From the NCBI GenBank assembly GCA_916048095.2, contig OU696579.1, positions 6,156,001 to 6,220,000 on the forward strand: a stretch of DNA of 64,000 bases. The letters are read 5' to 3'. This DNA comes from Sacculina carcini (taxonomy: Eukaryota > Arthropoda > Thecostraca > Sacculinidae). Below, in pieces: positions 51,351-63,770 of the stretch. A program made the translations under genes and the position numbers. Below the pieces are notes generated by a model. The model worked only from the letters and a program-made list of their open reading frames with translations. It was not told where the DNA came from and ran no database searches. The number at the start of each line of letters is the position of its first letter. Positions within the stretch are counted from its first letter, which is position 1.

Positions 51351-54300
51351 GTGATGATTGTGTGATGATGACATGATGATGTTATGATGATTGTGCGATG
51401 ATGTCATGATGATGTGATGATGATTGTGTGATGATGATTGTGTGATGATGATTGTGTGACAATGTCATGATGGTGTGATGATAATTGTGTGATGATGCTT
51501 GTGTGATAATATGATGATAATGTGATGATGATTGTGTGATGATGATTGTGTGATAATTGTGCGATAATGGGATGATGATTGTGTGATAATGTGATGATGG
51601 ATGTGTGATAATGTTATGATGATTGTGTAATGATGATTGTGTGGTAATGATTGTGTGATGATGATTATGTGATGATGATTGTGTGATAATTATTGTGTGA
51701 TGATGATTGTGTGATAATTATTGTATAATGATGAGTGTATGATTATGTAATGTTGATTGTGTGATGATGATTATGTGATGCTGGTGTAATGATTGTGTGA
51801 TGATGTAATTCTGGTTGTGTGATGATGTGATGGTGATTGTGTGATTATTGTGATGTTGGTGTGATGATTGTGCGATGAGTGTGTGATTACTGCGTATTGA
51901 TGATATGATTATGATTTTGTGATGATGTGATGATTGTCTTATGAGTATTGTATGATGATTGTGTGGTGATGTGATGATATGTCGCAATGCGGGTTTTGTG
52001 TGCGCGCAGCCGTGCAGTTTCTGTGCTGGCGGTGACTGCAAAACCCGTGCGGCCGGACCTGCGGTGTGCCAGCCTGGGCCGTGAGGCTTTGCCCATGCGT
52101 GAATTCACGCGAACATTAGCCTCTCCACCGCTGTGTTCAAATGCGTAAATTTATTTATATATTTATATGATTGTGTGATGATGATTGTTTGATCATAGTT
52201 ATGTGATGAAGATTGTGTAATGACGAATGTGTGATGATATAATGATGATTTTGTGATGATGTGATGATGATTGGGTGATGATGGTTGTGTGATATTGGTG
52301 TGATGATTGTGTGATGATTGTGTGATGATTGTGCGATTACTTTGTGCTGGTGATGTGATGATGCTTGCGTGATGATGTGATGATGACTGTGCGATGATTG
52401 TATGATTACTGTGATTACTATGATTGTATGATTGTGTGGTCACGAGTGTGTGATAATGTGATGATGAATGTGTGATAATGTGATGATGATTGTGTGATGA
52501 AGATGTGATGATGATGGTGTGACGATTGTGTGATGATGTGATAATGAGTATGCGATGATTGTGTGATTGCTGCGTATTGATGTGATTATTATTGTGTGAT
52601 GATGTCATGGTTGTGTTATGATTATTGTATGAGGATTGTGTGATGATGCTATGATGATGTAACGATGACTGGGTGATAAGTGTGTGATGATGTGATAATT
52701 ATGTGTTGATGTGATGATGTGGTGGTGATGATTTTGTGATGATGAGTATGATAATGTGAAGGTGATTTTGTGATGAAGAGGTGATGATGATTGTGTGATG
52801 TTGGAGTGAAGATTGTGTGATGAGTGTGCGATGATTGTGTGATTACTTTGTATTGATGATGTAATGATGCTTGTGTGATGATGTGATGATGACTGTGCGA
52901 TGATTGTGTGATTACTGCGTATTAATGATGTGAGTATGATTGTGTGATGATGTGATGGTTGTGTTATGATTATTGTATGATGATTGTGTGATGATGGCAT
53001 GATGATGTCATCATGACTGGGCGATAATTGTGTAATGCTGTGATGATTTATGTTGATGTGATGATGATGTGATAATTGTGTTATGATTATTGTATGATGA
53101 TTGTGTGATGATGTCATGATGATGTGACGATGAATGGGCGATAATTGTGTGATGATGTGATGATTATGTGATGATGATGTGATGATGATATGTTGATGAT
53201 TGTGTGCTGATTTTGTGATGATTGTATGATGAGTGTGTGATGATGATTGTGTGATACTGTGATAATGATTGTGTGGCATATATGTGATGACGTTTGTGTG
53301 ATAAAGATGTGATGATGATTGTGTGATTACTTGTTTATTTATTATATGATGAGGATTGTGTGATCAAAATGTTATGAGTATTGTGTGATGATGTGATGAT
53401 GATTGTGTGATGATTGTGTGAGTATTGTGTATTGATGATGTGATTATGATTGTGATATGATGATGATTGTGTAATAATGATGATTGTGCGATGATGATTG
53501 TGTGATAATGTGATGATGATTGTGTGATGAACATGTGATGATGATTGTGTGATAATGTGATGATGATTGTGTGATGAACATGTGATGATGATTGTGTGAT
53601 TAATGTGTGATGACGTGATGATGAGTGTGCGATGATTGTGTGATTATTGCGTATTGATGTGATTATTACTGTGTGATGATGTGATGATTGTGTTATGATT
53701 ATTGTATGAGGATTGTGTGATGATGTCATGATGATGTAACGATGAGTGGGTGATAATTGTGTGATGTTGTGATGATTATGTGTTGATGTGATGATGATGT
53801 GGTGATGATTGTGTGATGATGATTGTGTGATGATGTGATGCTGATTGTGTGAAGATGATATGATGCCGATTGTGTGATGATGTGATGATGAATGTACGAT
53901 GATTGTGTGATTACTGCGTATTAATGATGTGATTATGTTTGTGTGATGATTATTGTATGATAATTGTGTGATGATGGCATGATGATGTAATCATGACTGC
54001 CCGGTAATTGTGTGATGATGTGATGATTGTGTGTTGATGTGATGATGAAGTGATGATTTTTTATAATTATTGTGTGATGATGTCATGATATTGTAACGAT
54101 GACTGGGCGATAATTGCGTGGTGATGTGATGATGTGATGATGATGTGATGATGATATGTTGATGATTGTTTGCTGATTATGTATTGATAATTGTGATAAT
54201 GTGATGATGTGTGTGTGTGTATGTGTGATGAAAATGCTATGATTATTGTGTGATGATGTGATGGTGATTGTGTGATGATTGTGTGAGTACTGTGAATTGA

Positions 54301-57300
54301 TGGTGTGATGATGATTGTGTTATTACTGTGTGTGTGTGTGTGTATTGTGTGATGATTGTGTGAGTACTGTGTATTGATGATGTGATGATGAGTGTGTGAT
54401 AATGTGATGATGATTGTGTGATAATTTGATGATGATTGTGTGATGATGATTGTGTGATAATGTGATGATGATTGTGTGATGAAGATGTGATGATGATTGT
54501 GTGATGATTGTGTGATGATGTGATGATGAGTATGCGATGATTGTGTGATTGCTGCGTATTGATGTGATTATTATTGTGTGATGATGTCATGGTTGTGTTA
54601 TGATTATTGTATGAGGATTGTGTGATGATGCTATGATGATGTAACGATGACTGGGTGATAAGTGTGTGATGATGTGATAATTATGTGTTGATGTGATGAT
54701 GTGGTGGTGATGATTGTGTGATGATGAGTATGATAATGTGAAGGTGATTTTGTGATGAAGAGGTGATGATGATTGTGTGATGTTGGAGTGAAGATTGTGT
54801 GATGAGTGTGCGATGATTGTGTGATTACTTTGTATTGATGATGTAATGATGCTTGTGTGATGATGTGATGATGACTGTGCGATGATTGTGTGATTACTGC
54901 GTATTAATGATGTGAGTATGATTGTGTGATGATGTGATGGTTGTGTTATGATTATTTTATGATGATTGTGTGATGATGGCATGATGATGTCATCATGACT
55001 GGGCGATAATTGTGTAATGCTGTGATGATTTATGTTGATGTGATGATGATGTGATAATTGTGTTATGATTATTGTATGATGATTGTGTGATGATGTCATG
55101 ATGATGTGACGATGAATGGGCGATAATTGTGTGATGATGTGATGATTATGTGATGATGATGTGATGATGATATGTTGATGATTGTGTGCTGATTTTGTGA
55201 TGATTGTATGATGAGTGTGTGATGATGATTGTATGATAATGTGATAATGATTGTGTGGCATATATGTGATGACGTTTGTGTGATAAAGATGTGATGATGA
55301 TTGTGTGATTACTTGTTTATTTATTATATGATGAGGATTGTGTGATCAAAATGTTATGAGTATTGTGTGATGATGTGATGATGATTGTGTGATGATTGTG
55401 TGAGTATTGTGTATTGACGATGTGATTATGATTGTGTTATGATGATGATTGTGTAATAATGATGATTGTGCGATGATGATTGTGTGATAATGTGATGATG
55501 ATTGTGTGATGAACATGTGATGATGATTGTGTGATAATGTGATGATGATTGTGTGATGAACATGTGATGATGATTGTGTGATTAATGTGTGATGACGTGA
55601 TGATGAGTGTGCGATGATTGTGTGATTATTGCGTATTGATGTGATTATTATTGTGTGATGATGTGATGATTGTGTTATGATTATTGTATGAGGATTGTGT
55701 GATGATGTCATGATGATGTAACGATGAGTGGGTGATAATTGTATGATGTTGTGATGATTATGTGTTGATGTGATGATGATGTGGTGATGATTGTGTGATG
55801 ATGATTGTGTGATGATGTGATGCTGATTGTGTGAAGATGATATGATCCCGATTGTGTGATGATGTGATGATGAATGTACGATGATTGTGTGATTACTGCG
55901 TATTAATGATGTGATTATGTTTGTGTGATGATTATTGTATGATAATTGTGTGATGATGGCATGATGATGTAATCATGACTGCCCGGTAATTGTGTGATGA
56001 TGTGATGATTGTGTGTTGATGTGATGATGAAGTGATGATTTTTTATAATTATTGTGTGATGATGTCATGATATTGTAACGATGACTGGGCGATAATTGCG
56101 TGGTGATGTGATGATGTGATGATGATGTGATGATGATATGTTGATGATTGTTTGCTGATTATGTATTGATAATTGTGATAATGTGATGATGTGTGTGTGT
56201 ATGTGTGATGAAATTGCTATGATTATTGTGTGATGATGTGATGGTGATTGTGTGATGATTGTGTGAGTACTGTGAATTGATGGTGTAATGATGATTGTGT
56301 TATTACTGTGTGTGTGTGTGTATTGTGTGATGATTGTGTGAGTACTGTGTATTGATGATGTGATGATGAGTGTGTGATAATGTGATGATGATTGTGTGAT
56401 AATTTGATGATGATTGTGTGATGATGATTGTGTGATAATGTGATGATGATTGTGTGATGAAGATGTGATGATGATTGTGTGATGATTGTGTGATGATGTG
56501 ATGATGAGTATGCGATGATTGTGTGATTGCTGCGTATTGATGTGATTATTATTGTGTGATGATGTCATGGTTGTGTTATGATTATTGTATGAGGATTGTG
56601 TGATGATGCTATGATGATGTAACGATGACTGGGTGATAAGTGTGTGATGATGTGATAATTATGTGTTGATGTGATGATGTGGTGGTGATGATTGTGTGAT
56701 GATGAGTAAGATAATGTGAAGGTGATTTTGTGATGAAGAGGTGATGATGATTGTGTGATGTTGGAGTGAAGATTGTGTGATGAGTGTGCGATGATTGTGT
56801 GATTACTTTGTATTGATGATGTAATGATGCTTGTGTGATGATGTGATGATGACTGTGCGATGATTGTGTGATTACTGCGTATTAATGATGTGAGTATGAT
56901 TGTGTGATGATGTGATGGTTGTGTTATGATTATTGTATGATGATTGTGTGATGATGGCATGATGATGTCATCATGACTGGGCGATAATTGTGTAATGCTG
57001 TGATGATTTATGTTGATGTGATGATGATGTGATAATTGTGTTATGATTATTGTATGATGATTGTGTGATGATGTCATGATGATGTGACGATGAATGGGCG
57101 AAAATTGTGTGATGATGTGATGATTATGTGATGATGATGTGATGATGATATGTTGATGATCGTGTGCTGATTTTGTGATGATTGTATGATGAGTGTGTGA
57201 TGATGATTGTGTGATAATGTGATAATGATTGTGTGGCATATATGTGATGACGTTTGTGTGATAAAGATGTGATGATGATTGTGTGATTACTTGTTTATTT

Positions 57301-58832
57301 ATGATATGATGAGGATTGTGTGATCAAAATGTTATGAGTATTGTGTGATGATGTGATGATGATTGTGTGATGATTGTGTGAGTATTGTGTATTGATGATG
57401 TGATTATGATTGTGTTATGATGATGATTGTGTTATGATGATGATTGTGTAATAATGATGATTGTGCGATGATGATTGTGTGATAATGTGATGATGATTGT
57501 GTGATGAACATGTGATGATGATTGTGTGATGAACATGTGATGATGATTGTGTGATAATGTGATGATGATTGTGTGATGAACATGTGATGATGATTGTGTG
57601 ATGAACATGTGATGATGATTGTGTGATAATGTGATGATGATTGTGTGATGAACATGTGATGATGATTGTGTGATTAATGTGTGATGACGTGATGATGAGT
57701 GTGCGATGATTGTGTGATTATTGCGTATTGATGTGATTATTATTGTGTGATGATGTGATGATTGTGTTATGATTATTGTATGAGGATTGTGTGATGATGT
57801 CATGATGATGTAACGATGAGTGGGTGATAATTGTGTGATGTTGTGATGATTATGTGTTGATGTGATGATGATGTGGTGATGATTGTGTGATGATGATTGT
57901 GTGATAATGTGATGCTGATTGTGTGAAGATGATATGATGCCGATTGTGTGATGATGTGATGATGAATGTACGATGATTGTGTGATTACTGCGTATTAATG
58001 ATGTGATTATGTTTGTGTGATGATTATTGTATGATAATTGTGTGATGATGGCATGATGATGTAATAATGACTGGCCGGTAATTGTGTGATGATGTGATGA
58101 TTGTGTGTTGATGTGATGATGAAGTGATGATTTTTTATATTTATTGTGTGATGATGTCATGATATTGTAACGATGACTGGGCGATAATTGCGTGATGATG
58201 TGATGATGATGTGATGATGATGTGATGATGATATGTTGATGATTGTGTGCTGATTATGTATTGATAATTATGATAATGTGATGATGTGTGTGTGTGTGTG
58301 TATGTGTGATGAAAATGTTATGATTATTGTGTGATGATGTGATGGTGATTGTGTGATGATTGTGTGAGTACTGTGAATTGATGGTGTGATGATGATTGTG
58401 TTATTACTGTGTGTGTGTGTGTATTGTGTGATGATTGTGTGAGTACTGTGTATTGATGATGTGATGATGAGTGTGTGATAATGTGATGATGATTGTGTGA
58501 TAATTTGATGATGATTGTGTGATGATGATTGTGTGATAATGCGATGATGATTGTGTGATGAAGATGTAATGATGGTTGTGTGGAAATGTGATGATGATTG
58601 TGGGATGATGTGATGATGATTGTTTGACGAAGATGCGATTATATCATGATGATTGTGTGATGAAGATGTGATGATGAATGTGTGATTACTGTGTATAGAT
58701 ATGATGATGTTGTGATGACGATTGGGTGATGATTGTGTAATGATGATGCAATGATGATGATATTATGTGACGATGTGATGATTGTATGATAATTCTGTAT
58801 TGATTGTGTGATAATGATGTAATAATTGTGTG
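51351..58832. repeat. Expanded GATGATTGTGTG minisatellite with 1.98-kb higher-order units (D2)
   Basis: About 7.5 kb. Three near-identical higher-order units start near 52605, 54587 and 56565 (periods 1982 and 1978). They are recognised by recurring long blocks: each unit has the same run of odd variants, including GATGACGTTTGTGTGATAAA, a TG-only stretch and ACTGGGCGATAATTG. D1 has one such unit. The third unit also has a local triplication of a roughly 80-bp block near 57490-57660. Minus-strand frames of up to 242 codons are low-complexity by-products. Confidence 0.95.
51981..52167. other. GC-rich insertion inside the D2 minisatellite
   Basis: A 187-bp stretch of unrelated, GC-rich sequence (GCGCGCAGCCGTGCAG near 52000) ends in ATTTATTTATATATTTATAT. 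The corresponding place in D1 (about 22310) is uninterrupted. The AT-rich tail suggests a retroposed fragment, but no tRNA-like head, TIR or clear target duplication was found. Confidence 0.6.
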
Positions 58833-58972
58833 AAAATTATTGTCTCAATCATGTAGGACATTGCAGCATGTAATATTTTCAAAATTATTTCAAAACTGCA
58901 TGATAGGTAAGAAGCATCTTTCGTAACCAGAATAAATAAATTTACTCAGTGATGCGTATGTGTGTGTATGTA

Positions 58973-60902
58973 CAGTCGAAACGGCTTAACGTCATACCCT
59001 CGGAACCTGCAAAAAGTATGACATTAAACGAACTATGACATTAACCGAGTTCAACCTTTTAGGCCATTTTCGGCTTCAAACTTGTGTTTATAAGTCAGTC
59101 CATTTTAACATGCATCAGAAATGTAAAAATAATGCACAGCACACAAGTCATTGATTCATTAAGAAATCGTCAATCAAACTTTGTTTGCGTTTGCTCAGCA
59201 AGTTTTTCTATATTTTCCCACAATGCTGCTGAACGACCAGTGCCCAAACTCCGTAAAATTGTTCTCCAAGTAGGTGTGAATGACATCCATTGCCGCATGC
59301 GCTTGCTTCGCGGTGGGAATGACACGTCAGTTCCACTGGCACCATCAGCCGTCCCGTCATCGTCTCATTTGCCCCTCACTGCGCTGACGATCTCAGCATC
59401 ACTCAGCTCGCCGTAGCACTCCAATTTTGCATCCAATGCTACCAACTCTTTAAACTCCGCCGTTTGTGCGAAGTCCGGTTCATCATCATCATCGTCGTCA
59501 CCGCAACTGGAAAAGTACGACAGGTGAGTTATGTCCAGTCTTTGGGAGCACCGGGGATTTTGGTACTTGCCAACGACATAAGAATGTTTTTCGCTTACAT
59601 TGCTGTTTGCTACCATAAGCACCGTCAACCGGTCCTTGGACACATTTCCCTGTGTCGTCTTGCTGCCGATTACTGCAAGAGGGCCTGAGGGTGTCGCTCT
59701 ATAGAACAGTGCCGTTTCTTCTGCATTGAAAACGTTCCTAGGCGCACAGCCGTCCAGCTCCTTGGACAGCACGCTTGCCATCCATTCCTTTGCCTTGTCC
59801 ACATCAGCCGTCGCTTTCTCTCTGTAGACAAAAACAAAAAACTAAGATGTATTAACAGGCGCGCGTGGGCATCACCGCCTCAGGCGCGCCTACAAGACGT
59901 CACAACCCTACCACACTTCGTACAAGACTCCCAGCTCACACCGTGACACACGGGAGCACACATCGACACACACACACACGCACAGTCCTCACCCGCCGCA
60001 ACAACCAATCAGCGGCGAGCCGGTCATTCGCTCGCTGCCGCGGGACATGGACAATTCACAAACGCATACACACACAGCTATACACAACTAAACACACTTG
60101 CTCACACACTGTCGCACGCAATACGAAATTCAACTGTACACGATCACACATAGACACATTAACACGTTCAAGCACACACAATCTCAGTCAACGTAGACAC
60201 AATCTCTCACACACACTCTCTCACTGCACACAATCACACTACACTCTCCTTGCGTCTTCACAAATCTGATGTTTTCCCGCTGCTTCAGCCGGACGAGCCA
60301 GCCAATTGAGGGTTCAAATTCCCCATTCATCTCAACCGCCCATTTAGACATATCTATCATAAGAGGCCCATTCACGGGCGCATCTGGTAAACCACGTCAA
60401 CACCGCTTCATCCACATCTGCAATGTTGCTCGATCTCTTGAGCTTCCGACTTAGATTGCTGCTGGTCACCGCAATGTCTCAAATTTCTTTAACTTCCTGT
60501 GTTTTTGGATTGTTCCCTGATCGCAGTCGAGGTCGTTTGCAATGGTCGTTTGTTTCTTGCCAGCCTTGAGCTGGTCCAAGATTTGCAACTTATCCTGCAG
60601 CTTGAACTCAGCACCCATCACTGCTGCCACAATCACTACGCGCAAAGAATGAATACGCTCTTGACTGAATGGGAAAACACATACAAAATATGGACTGGCT
60701 GGCCACAAGGGTATGACAATAGCCGATGTCATTCACATAGACAAGTATATGCGACCACAAAAAGTATGACATTAACCGAACTGTGACATTAACCGGTTTG
60801 AGATTAAGCGGTATATGTCCCTGTGTAAAACAAAGGGCTGAGGTTTGGGACCTGACGATGTTATGACATTAACCGAATTATTAAATTAAGCGGTTTCGAC
60901 TG
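58973..60902 (-). mobile_element. Tigger/pogo-type DNA transposon, broken, D2 copy
   Basis: Same element as 24933-26866 at the same position in the duplication (TA at 58971-58972 and 60903-60904, length 1930 bp). It has the same internal deletion and CA-rich interruption, with additional small differences. The helix-turn-helix remnant is at 60466-60620, the second HTH at about 60280-60385 and the DDE remnant at 59365-59802. Inherited by duplication, not a separate insertion. Confidence 0.92.
59365..59802 (-). pseudogene. Tigger transposase, DDE-domain remnant (D2)
   Basis: 145-residue frame equivalent to 25322-25759 with about eight substitutions. It has the same NAEETALFY (Glu for the catalytic Asp) and the same loss of the rest of the catalytic core. 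Confidence 0.88.
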
Positions 60903-60963
60903 TATGTGTGCATGTGTGCATGTTTATCACAGACGTATTGTACTATCTCCTCGCTCGTGAAAA

Positions 60964-62574
60964 ATGGATTCAGAAGAACAGGAATATACACCCCATACAG
61001 CCATACCTATAAGTTTGGCGGGTATTTTGCTGTCGTCTGTGCCGGCGCTTTTAATTTTGATTCGACGTCGACTGCGGTGCAAGATCATGTTTCAAACATT
61101 GGCCAACATGGCAACTGCCGAATCTCTGCTGCTTGCAGTTGTTGCATTCAACACATTTCTCAACAACCTAGATTTCCAAAGGACCCGCATTACCTGCACC
61201 ATGACCATGACTTCCGTCTTCTCGCTCGGAGTGTGTTCCAGTACGTGTCTTTTGGCTCTCAACGTTGAGAGATACGTGTCGGTCCAGCATGGTCTGCGAT
61301 ACTACCAGATAATGACGTCGTTCAACCACTTCATGCTGCTGGCAAGCCCGTGGATAACAGCCGTGCTGTACTGGCTGATACACTGCGCTCTTCTATGGAA
61401 TTTCGCAGAATGGGATAAATTTGAGGGAAACTGTATAATAGTAGTTCTTGTTCCCACCTGGCTTATGAGTCTCACTTATGGTTTTATCCTGATCAACAAC
61501 ATGATCGTGATTGTCTTCAATGTAATTGTGTCTAAAAAGGCAGCCAAACAATCCAATAAAATCCTCAAGCAGCGAAAATTGATGGGAGTATCGGAAAACA
61601 AGAATGGTATGAAAAATTACCGTGGGGTTATTCGAGGAACAATTATAGCCTTGCTCTTCATTCTGCCCAGCTGTATTATATTGCTAATTGATTACTTCAT
61701 CATTCAATTACCTACAGTGCTGAAAAATGTGAGCCTTCAAATGACCCTGATCTCCTATATATTGGATGGATGGGTGTTCGGCTTATCTAATAGATTGTTA
61801 AGGAATGAATACTCGGCTATATTTAATGCGATTACATGCGGAAATAAGGTGGAAGAAATCCAGCAGAACAATGAAAATGAGCAATTGCCAATTACAATGC
61901 ATCAACGCAGTTCCGAACGTCACGAAGTTCAAGTGGAAAATATCGGCGGTGATGCAAGTTTTCCTACTGTGTTTATTGTAGACGTGCAGGAGATATATGG
62001 TGGAGGCGCCTTTACGTCATCAAAACCTGTCAACGACAATGCTTTCGCTCAGAACAGCACCGTCGACATCATTCGCAAAAACCATCGGTCAACTGAAACA
62101 AAAAAGGGAGTGAAATTCGACACTGAAGATATCACAAACGTTAAAATTAACTCGGAAATGCCAACGATGGGAAATCTGAACATCGAAGACTGCATTGAAG
62201 AATGCTTGAATAACTGGATGAATAGAGGAAACATGAATGGAGGCACCTCAAATGATCTTAGTGTAAGGAGGAAATTTAAGGTAATTGAACCTCATATGAT
62301 TGACCACAATCAAGAGCGCAGAACAATAGCTGTAACGATGACTGACATCAAACATGACGTGCAATTACCGCTGTGCACCACATCACTGGAATCCACGACA
62401 ACTGACAAACTACAAATACACACTGAGACTCGCTTTTCCAATGGCGCCCGACCGAATCAATCTGCACTATACAGCACATGGCGTAATCCTTCAGTCCCTC
62501 CCGATCCTCCTATACAGCCATTAAAATATTCCAAAAGTCCACTCACTATCAAGGACTTATTTAAAAATCAATAA
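60964..62574 (+). CDS. Class A (rhodopsin-like) orphan GPCR, copy 2
   Basis: 536 residues, full-length, same architecture as copy 1: ERY 102-104, Cys78/Cys157, DGWVF in place of NPxxY, long hydrophilic tail. By eye 13 residues differ. Two lie at the TM4/second extracellular loop boundary (Ser141 to Cys, Phe143 to Leu). Eleven lie in the tail after residue 300, five of them reversing or adding charge (Lys to Glu or Glu to Lys) or removing Arg. Both frames are intact, so both could be functional. The start context (AAAATGG) and 61-bp distance to the Tigger end are identical to copy 1. The stop is TAA here, TAG in copy 1. Ligand unknown. Confidence 0.9.
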   Translation: MDSEEQEYTPHTAIPISLAGILLSSVPALLILIRRRLRCKIMFQTLANMATAESLLLAVVAFNTFLNNLDFQRTRITCTMTMTSVFSLGVCSSTCLLALNVERYVSVQHGLRYYQIMTSFNHFMLLASPWITAVLYWLIHCALLWNFAEWDKFEGNCIIVVLVPTWLMSLTYGFILINNMIVIVFNVIVSKKAAKQSNKILKQRKLMGVSENKNGMKNYRGVIRGTIIALLFILPSCIILLIDYFIIQLPTVLKNVSLQMTLISYILDGWVFGLSNRLLRNEYSAIFNAITCGNKVEEIQQNNENEQLPITMHQRSSERHEVQVENIGGDASFPTVFIVDVQEIYGGGAFTSSKPVNDNAFAQNSTVDIIRKNHRSTETKKGVKFDTEDITNVKINSEMPTMGNLNIEDCIEECLNNWMNRGNMNGGTSNDLSVRRKFKVIEPHMIDHNQERRTIAVTMTDIKHDVQLPLCTTSLESTTTDKLQIHTETRFSNGARPNQSALYSTWRNPSVPPDPPIQPLKYSKSPLTIKDLFKNQ

Positions 62575-62654
62575 GAAAATTCAGTGTTTGGCCCTTATTA
62601 CACTGAGTTCCTATAACTGAGCAGATATGTTGATGTAGAAGATGTAGAGCGAAA

Positions 62655-62660
62655 AATAAA
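62655..62660 (+). promoter_or_regulatory. Candidate poly(A) signal of GPCR copy 2
   Basis: AATAAA 80 nt after the stop; copy 1 reads AAGAAA here. It would give copy 2 a much shorter 3' UTR than copy 1 if used. Confidence 0.4.
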
Positions 62661-62721
62661 TACAAGCACTAAACAAATCACTCGGCAAAACACACTTGAA
62701 GCACTGAACAACACATATACA

Positions 62722-62982
62722 CAGAGCCGTAGCAAGCGCTCCCCGTACCCCCATGCCGGGGGCCCGAATGTTGAGGGGCCCTGTTGCTTCACGTATGATA
62801 TTAAAATTTATCATATATATTATACACCTTCACCTTTGCCTTTATCTTTTTGCTCAGATGTTTTCACCTGAGCTTGTATTATGTGATTAGGTATAATAAA
62901 TATATTCGTTATTTTGTGATTTATTTATAATGGGGCCCAAGTTTTGCCTTCGGGGGCCCCATACGTCCTCGCAACGGCTCTG
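62722..62982. mobile_element. hAT-type MITE, D2 copy
   Basis: Same insertion as 28686-28971 (CATATACA duplications at 62714-62721 and 62983-62990). It is 261 bp, shorter by loss within the G-rich right arm. Confidence 0.9.
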
Positions 62983-63074
62983 CATATACAGCTCGCACAC
63001 AATAGAGCACAATGCACTCATTAATGTTCAAATATTTCTCACCTTTCTTTCACCAATGTTCTTACCTTTCACAC

Positions 63075-63770
63075 ATATGGCGGTCACATGCGAATGGTTC
63101 AGACATAACGGCATACAGATCAACCCCAAGAGGACCATTGGGGCTGGGACTATTGGGACTGATGCTTGGCACTAAGCAACAACTCAAGCTAACTGATAGT
63201 GTATGTGTGCACATGGACAATATCCCAGTTCACACGCAAGAAATGGTGAAACTACTTGGTGTCACTTTCGACGATACTTTATCCTTCGAGACACATATAG
63301 TCAATATCGTCAAAAGCTGTAACCGTATTATGACCACGCTATACAAATATCGTCGTACACTCGCTTCAGATGTACTGAAACGGCTAGTTGAGGTCCACCT
63401 CCTCCTCAAAATCAATTACTGCATAACAACGAAAAGATCGAAGGAGTGCTAAGATGGGCCGCACGACTGGTCGTGAACATAAGGAAATACGACAGTGTAC
63501 CGGAGGCTCTGAGAGGACTCAAGTGGCACTGGACCGAAGAAATGCTGAAAAAGCGAGATGTTGCCCTAGTCAAGGTTTCTCTTCACAACAAGGCCCTACA
63601 ATCGCTGGGAGCCTTATTCAAACGCTACAGCCAGGTGTAGCGCAGGACAACAAGAGCCACACCCGCTGGACTGCTGGAAGTGCCCTCTACCAGACTTAGC
63701 TGCGTGAAAAACAATTCCCAGCTCGGGCGGTCGTTGCATACAACGAACTGTTAGCAGCGAATGACAGTCA
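63075..63770 (+). pseudogene. Degraded LINE reverse transcriptase C-terminal remnant (D2)
   Basis: Equivalent to 29057-29750. It reads slightly cleaner here (VKLLGVTFDDTLSFETHIV, then RWAARLVVNIRKYDSVPE and KWHWTEEMLKKRDVALVKVS in a second frame), so it is closer to the ancestral sequence. It is broken by a frameshift between the two blocks and by others at the ends. The catalytic FADD region is absent. Confidence 0.75.

Noticed and set aside
51718-58160. Long minus-strand frames (up to 242 codons) rich in His, Ile, Thr, Ser and Asn
   Set aside because: They are translations of the degenerate ATCATCACACAATC minisatellite. Stops are simply rare in that strand, and frames break at every variant. 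No domain or start context supports coding.
51351-58832. CRISPR-like or centromeric array
   Set aside because: Repeats are contiguous and degenerate with no spacers, the genome is animal, and the array is only 7.5 kb next to a gene.
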